A stretch of DNA of 64,000 nucleotides from Aphrocallistes beatrix (taxonomy: Eukaryota; Porifera; Hexactinellida; Sceptrulophora; Aphrocallistidae): positions 248,001 to 312,000 of the forward strand of contig OY725505.1 of assembly GCA_963281255.1 (NCBI GenBank), written 5' to 3'. This document shows, piece after piece, positions 10,543 to 19,574 of the stretch; the stretch's first letter is position 1, and every line of letters begins with the position of its first letter. The position numbers were made by a program, and so were the translations under genes. The notes beneath the pieces are model-generated. The model was not told the origin of the DNA. It made no database searches and saw nothing but the letters and a program-made list of their open reading frames with translations.

Positions 10543-10937
10543 GTCATTGTGTGAGGTGTTCTATTTTAGATATGTGTCTCAAATTTTAACTTTCAGTCTC
10601 ATATAATGAAGTTGTGTTCGATAAACTGGAAATGCAAAATACTAAAACGGGAACAATAGTGTCATAATAGCATTTTCGTCAGACTCGAATTTGCTAAATC
10701 ATCACACCAATATCACATATAAAAATTGTAAATAATTAATAAGTGACATTAAATCGCATATAGAAATCATATAGAATACAAATAACATTCTCAACAGGAA
10801 CAGGAATAGTAAGAATAGTATGGATATGTAAAAAAATATGAAAAATCTAGCTTTCTAAGATAGTCTTTACCCCCAAACAAGAAATAATACAAACATAATA
10901 TTTACTTTCACACCTACAAATAGACACAATAATGGAA

Positions 10938-11063
10938 CACAGATACCGGATATAAGAACATTCTCCTAGAAAACGGTTGACATATACCCTATATAATTTA
11001 TACCGGTTATAAGAACATCATATGCAGTTCCCAACGGTGTTCTTATAACCGGTATCCACTGTA
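10938..11063. mobile_element. MITE X, copy 1
   Basis: The termini contain acagataccggatataagaa and ttcttataaccggtatccac, inverted. Related copies lie at 25496-25865 (interrupted by another MITE) and 26603-26692. Confidence 0.6.
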
Positions 11064-11701
11064 CTATTACAAGTACAGAGTCATATTAATATGGTTGGAT
11101 TAGTTCATATACTTTTTGTAAAGTGATTAGTAAGATACTAGTTACTCAATGAAAGATTACAATCAAAAATAACCTACAAATGCGACTACTTGTGTAATAG
11201 TGATATAGTCGAAAATAATTACTACATAAGTTTGGGTATTTTACAGTTAATATATTTGGCCTTAGGAGCGACTAACACTTGTGTTATCTAATTAATAGTT
11301 CTAACGTCATTTTAAAATATCGATGAACATTTTTTAAAACAGACAGAGTTTTGTCATTAAAAAATTAGAAAGCCCACCTAAAATTTTTGTTAATAATGTT
11401 TTCCTTTAGTATAATTTTGGAAGTCGGAGGTTTCTGACCCAGGCTTTGTCTATCCTTTTTAGCTTTTTTTGATTTTTTTGTCGTCTATTTAGGCTATGAA
11501 ATCAGTTTGACAAAAAAACGACTTCGAATGTATACCAAAAGGTAAATAACCTGCTGTTAAGCAAAATAACGCAACAACTAAAGGACTACACTAAAGTGTA
11601 ACTATACTGCTGCCCACAATAATATCTGAAACACAAATTATCAAACACCTAAATCTCTTAGTGGAGCAAACGAAATCTAGATGTTTGCAAGGCAGAAAGA
11701 G

Positions 11702-11709
11702 TATAAAAA
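11702..11709 (+). promoter_or_regulatory. TATA box of small gene 1
   Basis: TATAAAAA 68 bp upstream of the ATG at 11770. The position matches the TATA-like boxes of small genes 2 and 4. Confidence 0.5.
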
Positions 11710-11769
11710 TAAGAAAAATTCGATTTACATGTAAAAAAGAAAAAAACCAAACACTTTTGGATTCTTAAA

Positions 11770-11985
11770 ATGGCAATCAACTTAGAACTACCCGGAATCA
11801 GTCAGTTTGAGGAAATTTGTACAGATGTGGCACATTCCGATTTATCGAAACAAAACACCGATGAAGAGAAAGATATGAGTAAAGAAAAAAAAGGAGAAAA
11901 AAATGAACAAAAAGATGAACAAAAAAATGAACAAAAAGATGAAGAAAAGGGATATAAATCCTCTCAGGATACTGGAGAACTTTAG
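11770..11985 (+). CDS. Small hydrophilic cluster protein 1 (71 aa)
   Basis: Not a family I recognise. The 71-aa product starts at the ATG at 11770. It has a short N-terminal motif FEEICTDVAHSDLSK (residues 13-27), a Lys/Glu/Gln-rich middle with repeats of the type NEQKDEQK, and the tail EKGYKSSQDTGEL. It has no membrane segment, signal peptide or cysteine cluster, and is probably disordered. The paralogue at 13923 shares the charged middle and the tail (GYKSSQDAGEF), and its N-terminus is shorter. The TATA box and the conserved ggattcttaaaatgg start context support a real gene. The motif resembles the N-terminus of the NHL proteins upstream. Confidence 0.6.
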   Translation: MAINLELPGISQFEEICTDVAHSDLSKQNTDEEKDMSKEKKGEKNEQKDEQKNEQKDEEKGYKSSQDTGEL

Positions 11986-12224
11986 GACACGCAGCAACTG
12001 CTTTTCTTCACAAAAGCTCAATGTAAAAATATTTTTTGCATTTTTTTTGTGTATGAAAAATTAAAATAAGCTATATGATATTATTGTAAATTCGGAACGC
12101 ATTCCATGTTCAGATAAAACGGTAGAAAACACAACGTAAAGAGTTGGCCTGGGAATCCGCATCTAAAAAGGATAGACAAAACATCACAAAAGAGAGCCTA
12201 AATGCAAAATTGAATCAAATGTTA

Positions 12225-12411
12225 TACAGTCAGGGTCGCCTATTGTGAACCACCAGGGGACAAAAATCTGTTCATAATAGAGATATTTCATATTAAACGA
12301 ACTTGATTCAATACAAATCCTATCTAAAAAATGAAATTGGGACCAGGAGGTTAGTTCATAATAAACGAATGTTCATGTTAAGCAGGTTCATAATAAGCGA
12401 CCTTGACTGTA
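12225..12411. mobile_element. TA-flanked MITE within duplicated unit 1
   Basis: Begins tacagtcagggtcgcctatt and ends gcgaccttgactgta, inverted termini on TA. It is present at the matching position in the second unit (14332-14517), so it predates the duplication. Confidence 0.65.
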
Positions 12412-12904
12412 TTTCGTAGGATATGATATACGGACAAAGTACATACTCTAGGGGTCCGAATAAATGCCCCTCCGCTCATTGATTCTTAGATCCCCCTGTT
12501 TATAAATTCCGTATAGTGACTCTTTGAAATTCTAATCCAACACCTTTTACTGATATTTTGTATCAGTTATTTCCATCAGAATTATATCGAACTTTCTAAT
12601 CTAACCCTAGCGAATCTGATAAGTGTAATTATGTGAAAAACATTAATTAGTTATGTCCCAAGGCTGTACTAAAAGTGATTGAGTAAACAACTGGATTTCT
12701 ACAATAAAAATTGATTAATAATTGCACCATTGCAGCTGAACACGTATTGGAAATAAACTTCTATCTACTATACTTGCCAGGAAAAAAATCGTAATAGAAG
12801 AATACACTGCATTTATTTTCACTAGTATCCTCTCTCTACGTAAACTCTTAAAAGAGCTAAGTGATAGTAGATCTAATTACTCAAGAGGTCTAAAATTTTA
12901 ATAT

Positions 12905-13165
12905 GAATATACCTCACATATGATGCAACTATCATCAAAAAATGATGACTCATCACTCTGTTATGACGTCATCATTACTTATAAAAACCGGAAGTGATGA
13001 GATTTTGCGAAAAAACTTGACAGTTCACATCTATACCATAAGGAGATCCTACATGCGAAATTTAGTAAAAATCGAACTGTTAGATTTCGCCGTAGCGCGC
13101 GTAAGGACGGACGAGATACTCCGTCCATGCCGTAAGGGAATCTCCCTATAGGAGCTGCACTAAAA
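12905..13165. mobile_element. Fragment of element E, inverse orientation
   Basis: Contains ctataggagctgcacta at its right end, and the cggacgagatactccgtcc and ttataaaaaccggaagtgat stretches, which are the complement of 6291-6500. It is a half element without the internal repeats. It lies between the two small-gene units. Confidence 0.6.
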
Positions 13166-13169
13166 ATTA

Positions 13170-13670
13170 GAAAGTTTATCTAAAATAATTATTTTAATAA
13201 TGGTAAAAACTAGTCTGTTTTCAAAGCAGAATTTCAATATTAAACTTGTGATATCCAATTCTGTTATTTAATGATTATAGACAGCGAATAGATTAAAATC
13301 GATCAACAGACCGATAATGCAGCTGTATTAAAATATACAAATGAAGGTGTGAAAATATGCCTCTATAATGCTAATCAATAATGCATTAACTACAGTAGGA
13401 GATACAATATTTGTTCGTATTATCTATAGTTATGTATTATCTGTGTTCGTATTAACGAGGTTCTACTGTATTGATATCAGAGCCATTTAAGTGTGAAAAT
13501 AGGATAAAATACTCAGTATCAAAAACTTACACTATCGGGGTAGTTAAAGAGGAAAATTACAATGAAATACGGGTTTTTCTGATCCCCGTTTTTTTGTCGC
13601 TAGGCCTCTGTAAATATTGTTTCATTAGTAGTAGTTACTCCATCACAAAATGTTTGGAGTTTTTATTAGC
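13170..13670. other. Spacer between small-gene units, with MITE pieces
   Basis: A short inverted element runs from about 13391 (tacagtaggagatac) to 13471 (gaggttctactgta). A fragment of the gtcg-terminus family C runs from about 13565 to 13713. There is no gene. Confidence 0.4.
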
Positions 13671-13859
13671 TGGGCCATGAAATCAGTTTGACAAAAAAAA
13701 CGACTTCGAATGTATAACAAAAAAGGGTAATAACCTGCTGGTGAGCAAATAACTCAACAAATACTTTTGTTGCAATAACTAAAAGACTACAATGTCCCCC
13801 ACATACAAAATAAGGGGCCAAAGAAATGTAGATTGCAAGGCATATAAAAATTGAAAGGG

Positions 13860-13868
13860 TATAATATA
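13860..13868 (+). promoter_or_regulatory. TATA-like box of small gene 2
   Basis: TATAATATA 63 bp upstream of the ATG at 13923, at the position equivalent to the box of small gene 1. Confidence 0.4.
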
Positions 13869-13922
13869 AGAAGACTTCAATTTTCATGTCAGAAGAAAAA
13901 AAACAACTTTCGGATTCTTAAA

Positions 13923-14090
13923 ATGGATGCGGAACATGTAGCCGATGTGGCAAATTCTGATTTTGGCAAGTTGGAACAAAATAACGAGGAAAAGGAAGAA
14001 GCTAGGAGTGAAGAAAAAAAAGAACAAAAAGATGAACAAAAAAATAAAGAGAAGGGATATAAATCTTCTCAGGATGCTGGAGAATTTTAG
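13923..14090 (+). CDS. Small hydrophilic cluster protein 2 (55 aa)
   Basis: Paralogue of the 11770 gene, family unknown. I take the ATG at 13923 because the sequence just before it (ggattcttaaaatgg) is the same as at gene 1. The product opens MDAEHVADVANSDFGKLEQ, continues with a Glu/Lys-rich stretch (KKEQKDEQKNKEKGY) and ends SSQDAGEF. It has no cysteine or hydrophobic segment, and is probably disordered. It is shorter than gene 1 at the N-terminus and has fewer EQKD repeats. The motif DVANSDFGK links it to gene 4 (DVAEGDFGK). Confidence 0.6.
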   Translation: MDAEHVADVANSDFGKLEQNNEEKEEARSEEKKEQKDEQKNKEKGYKSSQDAGEF

Positions 14091-14331
14091 GACTCTAGTA
14101 GCATATGCAGTAACATCATTTCTTCACAAAAGCTTAATGTAGAAAGATTTTTTTGTGTATGAAAAATTAAAATAAGCTATAATGATATTATTGTAAATTC
14201 GGAACGCATTCCATGTTCAGATAAAACGGTAGAAAACACTACGTAAAGAGTTGGCCTGGGAATCCGCATCTAAAAAGGATAGACAAAACATCACAAAAGA
14301 GAGCCTAAATGCAAAATTGAATCAAATGTTA

Positions 14332-14517
14332 TATAGTCAGGGTCGCTTATTGTGAACCACCAGGGGAAAAATCTGTTCATAATAGAGATATTTCATATTA
14401 AACGAACTTGATTCAATACAAATCCTATCTAAAAAATGAAATTGGGACCAGGAGGTTAGTTCATAATAAACGAATGTTCATGTTAAGCAGGTTCATAATA
14501 AGCGACCTTGACTGTAT
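14332..14517. mobile_element. TA-flanked MITE within duplicated unit 2
   Basis: Orthologous to the insertion at 12225-12411. The left end is mutated (tatagtcagggtcgc), and the right end gcgaccttgactgta is kept. Confidence 0.6.
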
Positions 14518-15303
14518 TTCGTAGGATATGATATACGGACAAAGTACATACTCTAGGGGTCCGAATAAATGCCCTTCTGCTCATTGATTCTTAGTCCCCC
14601 TCCTGTTTATAAATTCCTTATAGTGACTTTGAAATTCTAATCCAACACCTTTTACTGATATTTTGTATCAGTTATTTCCATCAGAATTATATCGAACGTT
14701 CTAATCTAATCCTAGCGAATCTGATAAGTGTAATTATGTGAAAAACATTAATTAGTTATGTCCCAAGGCTGTACTAAATAAAAGTGATTGAGTAAACAAC
14801 TGGATTTCTACAATAAAAATTGATTAATAATTGCACCATTGCAGCTGAACACGTATTGGAAATAAACTTCTATCTACTATACTTGCCAGGAAAAAAATCG
14901 TAATAGAAGAATACACTGCATTTATTTTGACAAGTATCCTCTCTCTACGTAAACTCTTAAAAGAGCTATGTGATAGTAGATCTAATTACTCAAGAGGTCT
15001 AAATAAAGTATACTTATATATAATATAATATTACTAATCAAATGAAGTGTTGAAAGTATATTCAGTCGATTATCATAGATTAACACGGGTAAAACGTAAC
15101 TCCTGATCAGGAGAACACTTTCAAAACCCTTGCTATGAAAGTACACACAAATAATGTCGGTTAATTAATATTCTGGATAAGTGAAACAATTTCTAACGTC
15201 CTTGGTAGGTACGTGTATGTACTAGTGAGAATCGACTGTATACGAGAATATGGATTCATTTATTCATTTATGTGCCGATAAAGTTCGCCGTTACACCATA
15301 GAT

Positions 15304-15467
15304 CAGTGGTTTTCAACCTTGTGGTCGCAGGAAAATTTATTGAGGTATTTAAAGTCACTATTTGATGATATTATACATATCAAATTCAAAATGTCTTCTT
15401 TGGTAGGGTTGGTGGGATTAAAAGTTGTATAATGGGGTCGCGAGAGAAATTATGTTGAGAACCATTG
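15304..15467. mobile_element. hAT-like MITE with perfect 8-bp target duplication
   Basis: Begins cagtggttttcaacc and ends gttgagaaccattg, the classic hAT CAGTGGTTCTCAACC terminus. The octamer ccatagat flanks it exactly at 15296-15303 and 15468-15475. Confidence 0.85.
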
Positions 15468-15499
15468 CCATAGATGAACGAAATGATGCTAACACCTTC

Positions 15500-15610
15500 G
15501 TTTTAAGCTAGCTTAATGCAATGGGGACAATTCTATTTATAGAATTGACCCCGTATTGGTTCCCCGCCCAGAATGATTTAACTGGAAATGAGTTAGCAAA
15601 ATCCATTGCC
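15500..15610. repeat. Dispersed repeat F copy
   Basis: Contains ggggacaattctatttatag with its complementary partner, then ccccgcccagaatgattt and ggaaatgagttagc. Same family as 3797-3963 and 50045-50160. Confidence 0.5.
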
Positions 15611-15651
15611 CATCGATGTAAAAATATCAAGCTGCAATCTTAATGGCGGTT

Positions 15652-16368
15652 ATCTTATTTGATACGAAATATTATCATTTAAAAAAATAATTTTGAACTG
15701 TTAACTTGAAAAATTCGAAAAATCAAATCGGCAATCCTCTACGTATAGCATACATTACCTGTAATATGTAACCTAGTTGTATCACAAAATGCTAAATAAT
15801 ATAAAGATTGAGGTCAAAATTTACAACAGGTGGCGTAATATTGTAATCTTTTTCGGTAAAAAAAACTGAAAGTTTTGGTAACATTACACAATTTGGCTGA
15901 GAGCGAAATAACTGATATATCTCCTAATCAAAAACTAAACAGCGAAATAGGTCAATAATATTTGACCTGATTTGCCAAAGACTTTTCCTTACGAGATGCT
16001 TTAAATATATTTGAGAATGGCTGACCAAGAAACAGTACAACAAAACTCAATTGCTCCACAAGATCTATCTTCTGATTATGAGGATAAAGTTGAAACTACA
16101 GCACAGAAAGATTTAGAAAAGATGATTGGGAAAAATATAGAAAATGCATCAATGGAAACACACTCGGACCAGTAGCAGAGATTCAGGGATTACTGAAATT
16201 AGGTACGCTTGTTGTGTACACAAGTATTCAAGAGTTGTGTTGTGTCCAGTGTCTTCGTAATGTTTCTTCATTGTTATAATAAATAAGTGTGTGATTGTGA
16301 TGTAATGTACCAAGTATAATTGTATATGATATGTGATCCTTTAAAAAGTGTATAAAATATTTTCAATG
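15652..16368. repeat. Duplicated unit around small gene 3
   Basis: Matches 16783-17625 in order: a non-coding block rich in short shared words (gattgaggtcaaaat, cattacacaatttgg), then the small gene, then the gtacgcttgttgt motif and the ttttca tail. It is interrupted at its end by a hAT MITE. Confidence 0.7.
16017..16175 (+). CDS. Small hydrophilic cluster protein 3 (52 aa)
   Basis: ATG at 16017, stop TAG at 16173-16175. No known family. The product begins MADQETVQQN, has the motif DYEDKVETTAQKDLEKM at residues 20-36, and ends ASMETHSDQ. It is acidic, without cysteines, aromatic core or membrane segment. Its closest relative is gene 4 at 17304, which shares DYE-KV with the following A-x-x-D. 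Flanking non-coding sequence is also duplicated between the two, so they arose together. I see no TATA box at the expected position. A short ORF like this would be weak evidence alone; the paralogue is what supports it. Confidence 0.5.
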   Translation: MADQETVQQNSIAPQDLSSDYEDKVETTAQKDLEKMIGKNIENASMETHSDQ

Positions 16369-16376
16369 CCCGGGGT

Positions 16377-16730
16377 AGGGGTTGGTTAACCGATTTTAGG
16401 GATCGGTTATTATTGTTTCCTCTTGGGTGGTTAACCGGTTAACCGATGTCAATATTAGTTAGTTGAAATATGGATTTTTAGACTAATATTTAACCTGCTA
16501 GTACTTAATTTGATAATTTTCAGTTGTCTCGAAATAAACTATATGATTATAAATAGAAATTATAATGTATTATTAATTTTTTAGAAGTAATATTCATGAA
16601 TCTCTAGCGAAAATCAATGAAATTAGTCTAAATATTTAGAAAATAAAGCAGATCGGCTAGCCGATCTAAGATTTTCTTAACCGTTAACAGAGATCGACGG
16701 CGGTTAACCGGTTAACCGAATCCAGCCTTG
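16377..16730. mobile_element. hAT-like MITE inserted behind small gene 3
   Basis: The 8-bp flanks cccggggt (16369-16376) and cccagggt (16731-16738) are one mismatch apart. The paralogous unit has a single uninterrupted cccaaggt near 17618-17626, i.e. the empty site. The interior has repeated ggttaaccg palindromes. The termini are weakly inverted (aggggttggttaacc against caaggctgg and ggttaacc). Confidence 0.7.
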
Positions 16731-17223
16731 CCCAGGGTTATTAGAAAATGACCGTATTTTCTTCCCAAAAAAAACTACGAATTTAATACGAAATAATTAC
16801 CATTAAAAAATTAATTTTGAATTGTTAACTTGAAAAGTTCGAAAAAATCAAACGGTAATCCTCTCTACGTATATCATACATTAGTATAACCTACTAAGCG
16901 AAATGTATCACATAATGCTAAATAATTACAAATTGAGGTCAAAATGTACAAATGGTGGCGCAAAAATTGTAATACTTTTCCTGTTAAAAAAAAACTGAAA
17001 GGTTTCGGTGACATTACACAATTTGGTTATTGTTTCAAGAAAAATTGCTCCAATATTATACAAGACTTAACACTATGCAAAATGTAGTCTAAAATAGCAT
17101 TCACCTTACTAAGTTTAGACTACAGAAGTCTAAATGTATACAATGCGTAGGTTCATATTGATACAGAGTATGTTACAACAAACTACTCAGTAAACATCAA
17201 AATGTTCGGCCCTTTTAAAATAG

Positions 17224-17231
17224 TATAAATA
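17224..17231 (+). promoter_or_regulatory. TATA box of small gene 4
   Basis: TATAAATA 80 bp upstream of the ATG at 17304. Confidence 0.45.
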
Positions 17232-17303
17232 ACTCCGTAATTGTTACTAAATACGAACAAAATTAGGAACAATACAATTTAAAAATAAAGAAGTTATTTG
17301 AAG

Positions 17304-17576
17304 ATGAATGGCCAAATAAAAGAACAACCAAGCCAAACTGCACCAATCCCAACTGCTCTTGGAGATATAATAACTGTTGACTATGAAAAAAAAGTTACAG
17401 ATGTAGCAGAGGGAGATTTTGGAAAAGTATCAATGGAACACGCTGATGGTGAAGAGAACTTAGAGGAGATAACGACTAGGTACGCTTGTTGTATACAAGT
17501 ATTCATGAGTGTGTTCAGGAGTTCTGTGTGTTGCATGGTAAACATGTGTGGTTGTAATGTTTGTATATATACATGA
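17304..17576 (+). CDS. Small hydrophilic cluster protein 4 (59 aa if spliced, 90 aa if not)
   Basis: ATG at 17304. The protein opens MNGQIKEQPSQTAPIPTALG and carries the motif DYEKKVTDVAEGDFGKV at residues 26-42, then an acidic stretch. Read straight through, it continues to 17576 with a cysteine-rich tail unlike the other members. A donor site (actag/gtacgc at 17479/17480) and an acceptor (ctttcag at 17701-17707) would remove this tail and give R then TGA. The spliced product is 59 aa, close to the 52-71 aa of its relatives. I favour the spliced form. It is convergent with CCDC40. Confidence 0.5.
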   Translation: MNGQIKEQPSQTAPIPTALGDIITVDYEKKVTDVAEGDFGKVSMEHADGEENLEEITTRYACCIQVFMSVFRSSVCCMVNMCGCNVCIYT

Positions 17577-17830
17577 TATGTAACCTACTAAACAGTGTCT
17601 AAAATATTTTCAACACCCAAGGTTACCTAGAAAATGACAGCATTTTCTTCCCAAAAAAAATAAAACTACTATTGATAAATAGATAATATTATTATTTGTA
17701 CTTTCAGGTGAAATTATTCAAGTTCATAAACAAACACAGAACACAATAATAACAAAGAATAATAATAATAATAAGAGTAAATGATCGGGTTGCATAAATA
17801 CTCAGAACAAAAGTTAGATAGAACTTACAG

Positions 17831-19537
17831 TTACTTTTCAATGGTTGGCAAAGTTTCACGTATGAAATTACCAACTTGACTTCGCATCAACATATTCTCT
17901 TTCACACGACCTACATCACTTTGAATGTGCGGGAAATTGTCCATCAATTGCTCCATGACTGATTGCAGCAGTTTGGTTCGCTGATTTTGCATTTCTAAAT
18001 CGGTATCTAGGTTCGCTGGAATCTTGCACAGTGAAGAGTATCTGCCTTTCACAGCTGATTCCACCTGTTTCGCGCGATTTTGGAGAGCGACAATCATAGC
18101 TAAGTTTTTCTGTTTTTCACGAGTCAAATCGGCTAACTGAAGATCTAACTGGGAAGAGGAGTCTTGGAGCTCTTGGCAGGTTAACAGCGTAGATTCGAGC
18201 TTTTCATCTAAAAAAATATCTTAAATATTAAAACGATAGGATTTTACTTCTTGTTGTTTGTTTGTTTGTTTGTTCGTTTGTTTATTTGTGTATCCCAATA
18301 ACCTCGCCGCGGGGGAACAATTGGAACAACCCCCTAGGAGTATTTTTTCAGGAGGGGCAAAAAAAAAACTCCTAGGGGGTTGTTCCAATTGTGCGTATTC
18401 CTATCAGGATTAATAAACTAAATTTTTGAAAACTTGTATCAGTTTCGATAGTAAAGAATTCGTATTAAATCATATTTCAGAAGAACCTAGTGTTTTCTGA
18501 GACTCTTCAATCTGTTTCAAGTGCTGTTCCATCTGAAAACTCTTCTGCTGTGTCTGGACAATTTTCCTCTTTGTCTCGTCGATCCTGAGTTGCAATTGTC
18601 CCGTTATCTCACCCTTCCCAGATTTCAACTGAGCATCTCCTTTCTTCTCAATCGCCTCTCTTCTGTAGACTGCTTTCTCCATGTCCTATAAGACAGTGCT
18701 ATTCAAACTGGGGTCTCTGTCTCAACTTATTTTTAATGGTAAACGGATGTTTCGTCGCTGATATTTTAGAATGGAATTACAAACTGTTGGAAAACATGAA
18801 TTTGTTCTAAAGCTGAATAGAATTGATAGGAGAGTGAGAGTGAGTATTTTTTTGTTTTTAGGCACAAACACTGAAAATTCATTATTTCCGAACAAACTAA
18901 CCTGTATTAGTTTTTCTTGCTCTCTCTTTAACTGATCATATCTCACAAGCATTCGATGAATCTCAGCTTTCATTCCTTGAATTTCTTCTTCTCCATAGTC
19001 CTTCTCCAGAGTTTCTTTCGTCTCACGTGCCAGAGCAATCTTTTTCTCCCACAGCATAATCTGTTCTTCAGCCTCGAGGATTCCTTGAATAATTCGTTCT
19101 TTCTCCTCTTTAATATGACTGAGTTGGTCTTGTAAACTCAAAGATTCTAATTCAGCATCTTTTAGAGAGTGAATAAAATCGTTCTCGATGAGGAGATTGC
19201 CTTGTTCTAAGTTTTCATGTTCAGATTTCTTGTTCATCAGCAGCTCATGGAGTTTAGACATGTCTTTACGTAAGGAGGACATAGATTTCTCTACATCGCG
19301 GTTATCAACATTCTCTTGTTCAAACTAGAAGGATTGAAATTATATATATACAGTCGACTCCGTTTAATAGGGCCACATCGGTCAGAGGATATTTTGCCCC
19401 GATTAAGCGGAGGACCCTATTAACCGAAAATATTTTGTATTAGCTTCTATGTGTGAGAGCTATTCCGGTCCTGCCAAAAGTGGCCCGATTAAGCGGCTGA
19501 CCCGATTAAACAGTGGCCCTATTAAGCGGAGTCGACT

Positions 19538-19574
<37 letters not shown>

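Larger units (their letters stand above)
11495..12898. repeat. Duplicated unit around small gene 1
   Basis: Matches 13673-15003 in the same order and orientation. From about 12058 to 12898 the two copies are nearly identical, differing at scattered bases and short indels. The small gene and its 5' flank have diverged much more. The unit contains a TA-flanked MITE at 12225-12411, present in both copies. Confidence 0.8.
13673..15003. repeat. Duplicated unit around small gene 2
   Basis: Second copy of 11495-12898, in direct orientation. The starts are offset by about 2.18 kb and the near-identical 3' parts by about 2.11 kb. The 3' part (about 14165-15003) is nearly identical to copy 1. Confidence 0.8.
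16783..17660. repeat. Duplicated unit around small gene 4
   Basis: Direct repeat of 15652-16368 plus 16739-16765, at moderate identity. It lacks the hAT MITE. Confidence 0.7.
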
